DNA of 64,000 bases from Scytonema hofmannii PCC 7110 (lineage in GTDB: Bacteria; Cyanobacteriota; Cyanobacteriia; Cyanobacteriales; Nostocaceae): assembly GCF_000346485.2 (NCBI RefSeq), contig NZ_KQ976354.1, forward strand, positions 4,546,436-4,610,435. The letters are read 5' to 3'. Shown here piece after piece: positions 33,675 through 40,473 of the stretch. The notes under the pieces were generated by a model. That model did not search any database, was not told where the DNA came from, and saw only the letters and a program-made list of their open reading frames with translations. The stretch's first letter is position 1, and each line of letters begins with the position of its first letter. The translations under genes and the position numbers were made by a program.

Positions 33675-34553
33675 CTAAAGTTGATCTAATTGTCGGCGTA
33701 GCGATTCCAGTTCAGTGTCTATAACTTCATCATTCCCGGTCTTTGTGTTGGGAGTTGTTGACTGCTGTGGGAGTGTTTGCTGAGCTAGTGAAGCACCAGG
33801 AAGGGTCATTTGTGCTTTCAAAGCAGCTAATTCATCATCAACATCGACACTGGGTTCCAGTTCCGCAAACCGAGCTTCTAGATCGGCACCAGCTAGCTCA
33901 GCAGCTGACTGGGCGCGGGCTTCCTGCATCAAAACCTTTTCTTCCATGCGCTCAAAAGCAGCCATTGCACTGCTGGTATTCATGCCGCGCACCATGCCTT
34001 GGAGTTGTTCTTGAGCTTTGGCTGCAGTAACCCGTGCTTTGAGCATTTCTTTCTTGGTTTTTGCCTCAGAAATTTTGCTTTCTAGCTGGATTAGGTTACG
34101 CTTGAGTGACTCTACTTGGGTAGTTTGCTGCTCTAAGCTAGCTTTGAGGGCTCCTGAGGATTCGTTAAAAATCTTTTTCCGCTCAAGTGCTTGTCTTGCC
34201 AAGGTTTCATCACCTTTTTGCAAGGCAAGTTGGGCATTACGGTGCCACTTGTTGACTTCGTTTTGAGCGTCATTGTACTGCTTCTCAGTACGTTTTTGGG
34301 CAGCGACGGCTTGAGAAACGCCCTGACGCTGCTGTACTAAGTCTTCCTGCATTTCCAGGATAGCTTGTTCTAAAAGTTTTTCTGGATCTGCGTCTTGTTG
34401 CAAGAGTTGATTGAAACCAGCAATACCAAGACTCGTTACGCCTTCCGTAGCCGCCAGCCCCAGAGAAATGGCTTTTTTTGCGTCCATTTCACGCTTTGCG
34501 TAGTTCACTTCTGCTTTGACGAGTCGGTTAATTCGGTTAAATAGCAATCCCAT
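33675..34553 (-). CDS. PspA/Vipp1-family protein, 292 aa (copy 2)
   Basis: I place the start at 34553 (MGLLFNRINRL), matching the start of copy 1 (22470); the frame extends 33 bases further. The protein has the PspA membrane helix, then only a short Gly/Ala remnant (SLGLAATEGVTSLGIAGFN) instead of the 105-residue insertion of copy 1, and the same coiled coil (ILEMQEDLVQQRQGVS, ESKISEAKTKKEMLK, SSAMAAFERMEEK). The two genes are inverted repeats around the tape-measure segment. The deletion seems to lie within the glycine-zipper part. Confidence 0.75.
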   Translation of the reverse strand: MGLLFNRINRLVKAEVNYAKREMDAKKAISLGLAATEGVTSLGIAGFNQLLQQDADPEKLLEQAILEMQEDLVQQRQGVSQAVAAQKRTEKQYNDAQNEVNKWHRNAQLALQKGDETLARQALERKKIFNESSGALKASLEQQTTQVESLKRNLIQLESKISEAKTKKEMLKARVTAAKAQEQLQGMVRGMNTSSAMAAFERMEEKVLMQEARAQSAAELAGADLEARFAELEPSVDVDDELAALKAQMTLPGASLAQQTLPQQSTTPNTKTGNDEVIDTELESLRRQLDQL

Positions 34554-34680
34554 AGTGATACCCGGACGTTCGTTTGTTACACCCAAGCTAAATTTGTCAT
34601 ATTAAATACTAAAAATGGTAAATCCACACTGAAGAAAGCGTGAAGTGATTGCGATCGCTTGCGCTGACTATGACCCCAAT
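33675..34680 (-). repeat. Right arm of the inverted repeat (PspA copy 2)
   Basis: Inverted counterpart of 22338-23615. Homology reaches about 130 bp upstream of the gene start, up to about 34680. Recombination between the arms would invert the segment holding the tape-measure and GUN4 genes. Confidence 0.8.
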
Positions 34681-34749
34681 CCTGCGTGGCTCCACGCAGG
34701 AGGTTGTTCACTGGTGTGAAGTTCCTTCAAGAAACACATAGGAGGTGGC

Positions 34750-35184
34750 TTAATAAAACTGCTTCAATTCTTCTTCTAAACTCTCACCGTCTTTCCACAT
34801 ATCAATATGTCCATCACGAAAGAGTTTGGCAATGAATGGAGCGGGATGCTTCCGAACAAATTCCTGCATGGGTACAATAGCTTTTAGAAAAGCTTCAATC
34901 ATTTGGTCTCCCGTCATGCTTTGGGAAGCAAGGACAATCATCTTAACTTTGGCACTAAAAACAGCAAATTTTTCTGAGGTGTGTTTGCCAATCTTGGCAT
35001 CTTTGGTTAAGACCACCCATCCTCTTTTACCAACTTCTGGCAACCAGTCTACGTCTTGAGCGCCTTTGTGAAAGTGCTCGTCATGAACTTCAATTGAGAG
35101 ACCTGAGTTGCGAAGCGTTTCTACAACACGCTTGCTCCCCAGGCATCTATCTACGAAAAAGACAATTGACTGGTATTGACTCAT
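34750..35184 (-). CDS. VapC45-like PIN-type toxin, 144 aa
   Basis: The protein begins IVFFVDRCLGSKRVVETLR and continues with DWLPEVGKRGWVVLTKDAKI, the layout of the PIN-like nuclease family of VapC45 type, with an early Asp (VDR), an Asp in DVDWL and Asp in LTKD as likely metal ligands. Such toxins cleave RNA and are paired with an antitoxin that has a DUF433 domain. The start overlaps the stop of the antitoxin gene by 4 bases (35181-35184), so the pair is coupled. The minus-strand pair lies in the phage accessory block and could stabilise the prophage. Confidence 0.7.
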   Translation of the reverse strand: MSQYQSIVFFVDRCLGSKRVVETLRNSGLSIEVHDEHFHKGAQDVDWLPEVGKRGWVVLTKDAKIGKHTSEKFAVFSAKVKMIVLASQSMTGDQMIEAFLKAIVPMQEFVRKHPAPFIAKLFRDGHIDMWKDGESLEEELKQFY

Positions 35185-35879
35185 GCAGCTAGCAACTCGT
35201 AGCGAATAGCTTCCTCGATCGCTAGACGATCTATTTGATAATCATAAGCGAGTTCATCAATTGAATCGCCTGCTTCATATCGCTCTGTCAAAACGTCCGT
35301 AGCAATTCCTGTTCCAGCAATGACAAGGCGACCAAAAGCAATTCGCGGGTCGATGACGACAATCCGGGGGTTGTCTTCCTCATGAGAGCGAGTAAAGGGG
35401 TAAAGTTTGATAGCTAGCCCCGTGTCATCGGGTTCAATTCGTTCGAGGTGAGCATTAAGGGCATCTCTCATTTCCTCTTGTCCGCTTTTTGAAGCGTTAA
35501 TCAAGGAACCGTAACGCTCGATAAATAGGTCAACACCATCAGTGCGAAATATTTCACGAGCCAAAGGGTGAGACACTTGAAATTGCTCTTCAATAAAATC
35601 AAGAGCGGAGCGCACCTTGTATAGATCGATTTTGTGCTGCTTGCGGATTGCTCGAAGGACATGAACCTCAATGAGATTGGTAAAAGAAAGGAGTCGGGGT
35701 CTGCCATTGCGGATTGGAATAAGGGGTTTGAAAAAATTAGATCCCGAAACAATCGGGTAACGCCGCCCTACTGTCCACGAACGAATTGTACCTCTTGGAA
35801 TGCGTAGGTAGTGAGCAGCATCACTAATGGAATAACTCGGAATGTTTCTAGGATCTATTCCTCCATAAAGGTCTGTCAT
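35181..35879 (-). CDS. VapB45-like antitoxin with HTH and DUF433 domains, 232 aa
   Basis: The N terminus is MerR-like (SYSISDAAHYLRIPRGTIRS), and the C-terminal ~60 residues match DUF433: RIVVIDPRIAFGRLVIAGTG, then VLTERYEAGDSIDELAYDY and RLAIEEAIRYE. This two-domain antitoxin pattern accompanies the PIN-like toxin encoded directly downstream, with a 4-base overlap. It should repress the operon and neutralise the toxin. The upstream 260 bp (35880-36143) contain HIP1 sites but no gene that I can support. Confidence 0.7.
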   Translation of the reverse strand: MTDLYGGIDPRNIPSYSISDAAHYLRIPRGTIRSWTVGRRYPIVSGSNFFKPLIPIRNGRPRLLSFTNLIEVHVLRAIRKQHKIDLYKVRSALDFIEEQFQVSHPLAREIFRTDGVDLFIERYGSLINASKSGQEEMRDALNAHLERIEPDDTGLAIKLYPFTRSHEEDNPRIVVIDPRIAFGRLVIAGTGIATDVLTERYEAGDSIDELAYDYQIDRLAIEEAIRYELLAA

Positions 35880-36143
35880 AAGCGCGGCTGCCAGAAGGGG
35901 GTACTTTCATTATTAAACATATCGCCGCGATCGCTGTTCTCTTGGCATCAGTCTTTACGTGAAATTTACTCCATGCAGCTAAATTGCATCTGAAGTGCAA
36001 CAGACAGCGAACGAGTCTAAGCATCCCCTCCCAGTAAAGCCGTTGCGATCGCGTATGCAAAGTAAATACAAGGAGTAACGGGTAACTGCGATCGCTCCTT
36101 CAAAGACACCGAGGGCAGGGGGGAAAGGTTGACGGGTGAGAGG

Positions 36144-36662
36144 TTAAGCACTTTCTTTGCCGTCCCTTTCACCAATTTCTTCTTCAATTAGATCGGTGGG
36201 TTGGCACTCAAGCAATTCACAGAGCTTTGCGACTCTAACAAACATCTCCATCCCTTTGCCTCTCTCCCAATTTCGGATGGTGGATGGATCGACGCCAATT
36301 AAATCCGCTAATTGCTTTTGAGTCAATCCGGTTTTTTCTCTTAATTTAGCGATCCCTTTGCGAGGTGAGTCAGGCGCATTCATTGGTGGATTAAAGGCTC
36401 GAATTAGCGCCAATTCAATCTTCCTAAGCAAGCTCATCTCGACCTTTAGGTAAGAAATTTTTACACCCTCAAGTTGCATCAGCGCTTCTAGCTTGTGGTG
36501 ATTGCTCCACCTATGCTTTAAGTTTTCGGATTTGCCTACGTACAAAACCGACTGGTTTTTATCCAGAACAAGATAAACACAAGGCTCATTTGGCAATAGT
36601 GTTCTATCCTCAAGAGCCACAGAATCCAGCCTCTCAACACAAACGTTTTCTAGATCAAGCAT
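36144..36662 (-). CDS. GIY-YIG nuclease fused to XRE helix-turn-helix, 172 aa
   Basis: Residues 25-95 form a GIY-YIG domain: CVYLVLDKNQSVLYVGKSEN, then LKHRWSNHHK, with the conserved Tyr pair, Arg of the HRW motif and a Glu in KIELALIRAFNP. Residues 100-165 form an XRE helix-turn-helix (KLREKTGLTQKQLADLIGV, then DPSTIRNWERGKG and LCELLECQPTDL), almost the same as that of the 79-aa XRE protein at 21168. A sequence-reading domain joined to a nuclease suggests a site-directed cutter or a nuclease-tethered regulator. Several GCTA-type repeats lie directly upstream and may be its own operator. Confidence 0.7.
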   Translation of the reverse strand: MLDLENVCVERLDSVALEDRTLLPNEPCVYLVLDKNQSVLYVGKSENLKHRWSNHHKLEALMQLEGVKISYLKVEMSLLRKIELALIRAFNPPMNAPDSPRKGIAKLREKTGLTQKQLADLIGVDPSTIRNWERGKGMEMFVRVAKLCELLECQPTDLIEEEIGERDGKESA

Positions 36663-36666
36663 AACT

Positions 36667-36746
36667 TTTTAGCTATAACCCGTAATATATAACGCTAGAA
36701 TTTTAATTATTATAGCTAAAATTTTCTTGACAACGCTAAAAAGCTA
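36667..36746. promoter_or_regulatory. Operator region with repeated GCTA elements
   Basis: The inverted pair TTTTAGCTATAA (36667-36678) and TTATAGCTAAAA (36710-36721) is interleaved with two direct AACGCTA elements (36691 and 36733). A TTGACA hexamer lies at 36727. The position between the GIY-YIG-XRE gene and the divergent plus-strand gene at 36817 suggests a regulated, divergent promoter region bound by that XRE domain. Confidence 0.5.
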
Positions 36747-36816
36747 CGAACTTGAGTGATAGCATCACTTCACCAAGATTTCCGAAACCTGTCCTGACCC
36801 TTGTACGGTTCAATAT

Positions 36817-37020
36817 ATGAAACAATCTACAAAAAACGCCTTAAATCGCGCATACGTTTCGTTGCAACGAATAGTTAATGAGTTGTACCGCGAAGTCGAT
36901 AAAGCGGTAGACAATGGGGATTATGCCGATGTTAGTTTACTTGAGGCGAGAGCCGAAAGACTTTTTGAAGAAGCGGAGGCTATCATTGTTGTAATTGCGG
37001 AGCAAGAAAATGGACGCTGA
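36817..37020 (+). CDS. Small helical protein, 67 aa
   Basis: All-helical, with NALNRAYVSLQRIVNELYRE and LLEARAERLFEEAEAIIVV. No family recognised. Its 3' end overlaps the next plus-strand gene by 11 bases, so the two are probably one operon that is divergent from the GIY-YIG fusion. Confidence 0.45.
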   Translation: MKQSTKNALNRAYVSLQRIVNELYREVDKAVDNGDYADVSLLEARAERLFEEAEAIIVVIAEQENGR

Positions 37021-37207
37021 ACAAATAAAATCTTTGTCAAAAACTGCCTCCACCCTGAGTGGACAAGCGATCGCCTTGATTGAAAAAGGTCAGTACGTAG
37101 AAGGTCATCGCTTAATGCGTCAAGCTGTAGAAGCTGGAAGAAAATGTCGTCAGTTAATCCAAGAGCCAGAAATTGAACGAGCTTTAGCTCAGCTTGAACA
37201 AGCTTGA
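37010..37207 (+). CDS. Small helical protein, 65 aa, paralogue of 22096 gene
   Basis: I use the ATG at 37010 (MDAEQIKSLS). The product matches the 68-aa protein at 22096 in the segment around IEKGQYVEGHRLMRQAVEAG. Function unknown. It is followed by a strong hairpin (37229-37259) and then by the convergent minus-strand tail gene. Confidence 0.5.
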   Translation: MDAEQIKSLSKTASTLSGQAIALIEKGQYVEGHRLMRQAVEAGRKCRQLIQEPEIERALAQLEQA

Positions 37208-37228
37208 TTGGTAGGCTAGGGCATTAAC

Positions 37229-37259
37229 GAACTATCTCGGAAAATTACCGAGATAGTTC
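37229..37259. repeat. Perfect hairpin GAACTATCTCGG, variant of the phage palindrome
   Basis: GAACTATCTCGG is followed after 7 bases by its exact complement (37229-37259). The CTATCTCGG arm differs from the usual ATCTGCGG arm, but the GGAAA core and its location behind a stop codon match. A related hairpin lies at 55997-56022. It could terminate both convergent genes, though no long T tract follows. Confidence 0.85.
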
Positions 37260-37267
37260 ACCTATCG

Positions 37268-37804
37268 CTAGGTGTTGCTCACGCCCTGTTGCTGCTTCAA
37301 CCTAGCTATTTCTGCTTTCAGTTTCTCAACTTCTCCCTCGGATTCGGTGTCTGGTACTTGCGTGGCTTGCACGTCTAGCACGGAGGTGGAAGCGCTTCCT
37401 TCTGTCTCATTCTCGTCGCTAGGTAGTAGAGGCATTCTTAAATACTCGTTGATTATCCTTAACCCTTCCTCTTGTTCGGCGATCGCAGCCTCGTCACCCT
37501 TGGCTTTAGCTTCCTCTAGCTTTTGCAAACGATAACAACGTCCGCACCCCAAAATAAGGTCGCTGATTTCTTCTGGCTCTACCGAGGGGTGCCACAAATA
37601 AAAATTTTCATCCTCATTACTTTTAACGATAATGTCGTCGGTAATTGTCGGAACGAGGACTTTTTTAATGGTTTTGGCGGACTTGCTTAATAGATCTACG
37701 TCTGCCAAATCCCCCAAGCATTCGGTTAAACCTCGAAAGTAGATTTTACTAACTGGTTCAACTTTGTGTTTTTTGCCCCGAACTTCAATATATTGCGTAC
37801 TCAT
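37268..37804 (-). CDS. Phage tail assembly chaperone-like protein, 178 aa
   Basis: The N-terminal 90 residues are alpha/beta and end with the Cys-containing helix ISDLILGCGRCYRL, then a charged helical tail with a Lys/Glu coiled coil (EKLKAEIARLKQQQ). The gene ends the minus-strand run that starts with the tail tube gene. Proteins at this place between tail tube and tape measure are usually tail assembly chaperones, so that is my inference; no sequence family is recognised. The expected next gene, the tape measure, lies on the other strand. Confidence 0.45.
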   Translation of the reverse strand: MSTQYIEVRGKKHKVEPVSKIYFRGLTECLGDLADVDLLSKSAKTIKKVLVPTITDDIIVKSNEDENFYLWHPSVEPEEISDLILGCGRCYRLQKLEEAKAKGDEAAIAEQEEGLRIINEYLRMPLLPSDENETEGSASTSVLDVQATQVPDTESEGEVEKLKAEIARLKQQQGVSNT

Positions 37805-37831
37805 AATTAACTCCTAATTTTAAATAAATCT

Positions 37832-37851
37832 ATCTGCGGAAATTCCGCACC
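37832..37851. repeat. Phage palindrome copy 7
   Basis: ATCTGCGGAAATTCCGCACC, a copy with the CACC arm, 7 bp beyond the stop of the 83-aa gene. Confidence 0.85.
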
Positions 37852-37858
37852 CTCAATT

Positions 37859-38110
37859 TCAACTTCCAAACCCTCGTTTTGACAAATTCTTGAAAAAGTG
37901 ATGAAGAAAATTTTCATTTTGTTCGAGAAATTGCACGCCTTCCTCCTCGCTTATATCCTCATCTCCCAGAGCTTTGGATAGTTGCAGCATTGCATAAGCT
38001 CCCATATAGTAAGCTTTCTTCATTTCGTTGACTTGGACTGCGGAGGCGTTGTGGGGAATGACTTTTTTGCGAAAATCCAGCCATTCCTGTTCTATAGTTC
38101 TAATTTTCAT
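37859..38110 (-). CDS. Small tail-region protein, 83 aa
   Basis: The start at 38110 (MKIRTIEQEW) is preferred to that at 38128. The protein is helical, with WLDFRKKVIPHNASAVQVNE and an alternating MKKAYYMGAYAMLQL segment typical of small phage proteins, and an acidic C-terminal part. Function unknown. It is transcribed with the tail tube and chaperone-like genes. Confidence 0.5.
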   Translation of the reverse strand: MKIRTIEQEWLDFRKKVIPHNASAVQVNEMKKAYYMGAYAMLQLSKALGDEDISEEEGVQFLEQNENFLHHFFKNLSKRGFGS

Positions 38111-38152
38111 GCTCAAAACAAAAATCAAAGACAGTAATCAACATAACTATTT

Positions 38153-38779
38153 TCAACCAATCCCCAATGCCTGCAGATAAGTCTGTTGATTCTCTCGCTT
38201 CCACTCTTCAAAGCGCTGATTGAGGTATTCAGTCAACCTTTCTTGTGGATCGCGCCTCAACTCATTTAACTGCCCAATAATGGCATTAATCGTTTGAGCG
38301 TCAAACGTTGACCAAATCCGCCAAGCTCCCTCGATAGACTCATCCAAATTAATCAAAGAAGCAAAGATATCTGCATCCGGTAATCCACTAGACTCTATGG
38401 AAATATCCGCAGGCGTCAAAGGCTCGCCCTCTTTTTTGGGTGGCTTAGTCTTAACAGTGAACGAATGAAGTTCCAGTACTTCACAGGGTTTAATTTCCCC
38501 GGCTACAATTTGACCCAAGAACAGAGATTCTGCCCTCTCGATCGCCAACTTCCGCACGTCAAACCCAAAAGTTCCGGGCTTGTCAACCCGTGGCATCAAT
38601 GCAGCAATCCGTTCGATAACAGACCAACTGCGATCGCTAACCCTAAAATTATCTTGCTGCCAGCATTGATGGAGGTATCCTAACAGTGACTCCAGTGCGG
38701 ATAAATGACTTCGCGGAACGGGACCGGCGATCGCGAAGTCATCACCCAGATCGATAATTAAGGCTAAGCGTGCTGACAT
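38153..38779 (-). CDS. Hypothetical tail-region protein, 208 aa
   Basis: A soluble, mostly helical protein. The segment DNFRVSDRSWSVIERIAALM and a Trp-containing later segment (AWRIWSTFDAQTINAI) recall proteins encoded after the tail tube in cyanobacterial prophages. It overlaps the tail tube gene's end by 16 bases. A tail assembly role is inferred from place in the operon. Confidence 0.45.
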   Translation of the reverse strand: MSARLALIIDLGDDFAIAGPVPRSHLSALESLLGYLHQCWQQDNFRVSDRSWSVIERIAALMPRVDKPGTFGFDVRKLAIERAESLFLGQIVAGEIKPCEVLELHSFTVKTKPPKKEGEPLTPADISIESSGLPDADIFASLINLDESIEGAWRIWSTFDAQTINAIIGQLNELRRDPQERLTEYLNQRFEEWKRENQQTYLQALGIG

Positions 38780-39570
38780 TTACGAGCTTGTCCGAGGTAT
38801 TTGATTTCGATTGGCAGGCAACCGGCACCGTTATAAACGACGCGGAAACTGACTTGCATTGTGGCTTCGGTGAAGTTAATTTCTCCATCGCCTGGAACGA
38901 TAACTTCACGGAATCCAACCGAGACTATTCGCAAATCGTTTTGGACAAACACAAGATTCATTTTGAAGCGGTTAAATGCGGCTTCGGACAAATACAAGCC
39001 ATCGGTGATGGTGACGGGAATTCGCCAGCTGACATACTTGCCGATCAGATCATCGCTGAACTTCATTGCTCCGTTAAGACCGACTGCGAACGATAGCGTT
39101 GGAGACCCGGTAGAGAAAGTCGCAAAAGTCCCCTGCGTTAATGGAACACTAATTCCATCTTCATCTAAATAGGAAGCTATAGCACCTTCAATGTCGGCTG
39201 TAATCCCAAAGCCCTCATACCCGGTCGTCGCCGCTGGGTAACTGGTTCCTTCGACCTTAAACCCATTACGAGCAACAAAAGACGACATGCTCGCTTCTGT
39301 AGCCATTTTCAATCCCATCTTCATCCCCAAGATTTCGGGAGTCTTTTTGGGGAATGTCAAATTGACTACTGGGTTTTGCGACTTGGGATATACATCCACG
39401 ATTTGCATAACGCCCAAAGGAGTGGAAGCCATCACTTCTTCGAGTTCAATTCCGGGGTCGTAGGATACTTCTGAAGCGTTGGGGATAACAAGAATGCGTC
39501 CTGGGGTTTCAAGGTCTTCAAGAACTACGTCCGTGTTCTGCTTGATGCCGTTATAGAGTTGGTTAGCCAT
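38764..39570 (-). CDS. Phage major tail tube protein-like, 268 aa
   Basis: The product is a soluble beta-rich protein in the range of tail tube subunits, with long alternating strands (RILVIPNASEVSYDPGIELE, VDVYPKSQNPVVNLTFPKK, MQVSFRVVYNG) and an insertion at residues 105-150. It follows the neck protein gene and precedes the chaperone-like genes, which is the standard tail tube position. No sequence motif gives certainty, so the call combines fold pattern, size and order. Confidence 0.55.
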   Translation of the reverse strand: MANQLYNGIKQNTDVVLEDLETPGRILVIPNASEVSYDPGIELEEVMASTPLGVMQIVDVYPKSQNPVVNLTFPKKTPEILGMKMGLKMATEASMSSFVARNGFKVEGTSYPAATTGYEGFGITADIEGAIASYLDEDGISVPLTQGTFATFSTGSPTLSFAVGLNGAMKFSDDLIGKYVSWRIPVTITDGLYLSEAAFNRFKMNLVFVQNDLRIVSVGFREVIVPGDGEINFTEATMQVSFRVVYNGAGCLPIEIKYLGQARKCQHA

Positions 39571-39624
39571 GTGTAAAGTAAAACAGTTTCACACAGTTTT
39601 AACACGCATCTAGGTAGTTTGCCC

Positions 39625-40092
39625 TTAGTATTTTTTCAACACCTCGTCAAGAGCCTCGCTGACCTCTCCCTGGATAATAAATTCCATCTCAATAAGGTCA
39701 TTGTCGTCAACAAATAGCACCCCTTCCGGTGCTGGTCCTTTCTCCTGAAATTTCATTTCCACCAGTCCGGCGTAGAATTTTTCAGACCATACCCGCAAAC
39801 CAGAATCGTCAATTTTGACGTTCTGGGTGTAGTCCTCGAACATTGCCCCAGTGTCAATACCAAACAGCGATCCTTCGGTGATGATAGTGCCGTTGCGCTT
39901 CCTTCTTCCTAAACTAGCGGGAGCATAGGGTGTTTCTTGGGCGGCTCTAAGGTATCTAGCGCGAGTTTTAGTACGGTAGTACTGGTAGAACCGCCTGTAA
40001 ATGTCTAGGATGCCAAGCTTGCGGACTTCCTTGAGTCGCTTGGCAAATTTCTGCAAATTTGTGGTATCTACGTATATTGGATACTCTTTCAT
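39625..40092 (-). CDS. Neck/tail-completion protein, HK97-gp10-like, 155 aa
   Basis: The protein has the pattern of phage virion morphogenesis (gp10-like) proteins: a first helix with LQKFAKRLKEVRKLGIL, then RRFYQYYRTKTRARYLRAAQ, a loop with YAPASLGRRKRNG and IDTGAMFEDY, then beta strands. It would help to join head and tail. It lies upstream of the tail tube gene, as usual. Confidence 0.55.
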   Translation of the reverse strand: MKEYPIYVDTTNLQKFAKRLKEVRKLGILDIYRRFYQYYRTKTRARYLRAAQETPYAPASLGRRKRNGTIITEGSLFGIDTGAMFEDYTQNVKIDDSGLRVWSEKFYAGLVEMKFQEKGPAPEGVLFVDDNDLIEMEFIIQGEVSEALDEVLKKY

Positions 40093-40097
40093 TTTTC

Positions 40098-40117
40098 ATC
40101 TGCGGAAATTCCGCACC
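40098..40117. repeat. Phage palindrome copy 8
   Basis: ATCTGCGGAAATTCCGCACC, between the divergent starts at 40092 and 40123, so this copy lies in an intergenic promoter-like region rather than after a stop. Confidence 0.85.
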
Positions 40118-40122
40118 CCCTC

Positions 40123-40473
40123 ATGAGTCTATTGCCAGATATGCTAGCAATTGCCGTTCCCCTTCATATCCGCCGTATCAAACAAAGAGGGGACATCAAA
40201 AGTAATTGGGATTTTTACCAACAGCGACTCAATGAGTTTACGAATCGCACTTTAGATGAACCCAGCTTTTCAGAAGCCATATTATTCAAAATTGAGAAGA
40301 AACCGGGACTATCAGCACAAGCGTTCAATCTCTTAGCTGAAGTATTAGCAATTATGGCGTTCCTTCCGGGTGGGGTGCGGATTTTTGATATGGAATTTGA
40401 TGCAGAAAGAATACCTGTTGCGATCGCGAAGCGTAACGAAGTTATCGTCCCCGATTTTGAGGGTATTGGCTAA
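40123..40473 (+). CDS. Hypothetical protein on the opposite strand, 116 aa
   Basis: A helical, soluble protein with WDFYQQRLNEFTNRTL and NLLAEVLAIMAFLPGGVRIF. It is the only plus-strand gene within the minus-strand morphogenesis run and is divergent from the neck gene. Its 3' end overlaps the end of the 515-aa gene by 4 bases. The family is not known; with the 515-aa gene it may form a later insertion in the operon. Confidence 0.45.
   Translation: MSLLPDMLAIAVPLHIRRIKQRGDIKSNWDFYQQRLNEFTNRTLDEPSFSEAILFKIEKKPGLSAQAFNLLAEVLAIMAFLPGGVRIFDMEFDAERIPVAIAKRNEVIVPDFEGIG

Noticed and set aside
35880-36143. A 70-codon minus-strand frame at 35848-36060
   Set aside because: It overlaps the antitoxin start, is rich in HIP1 and Arg codons and has no ribosome site; it looks like chance.
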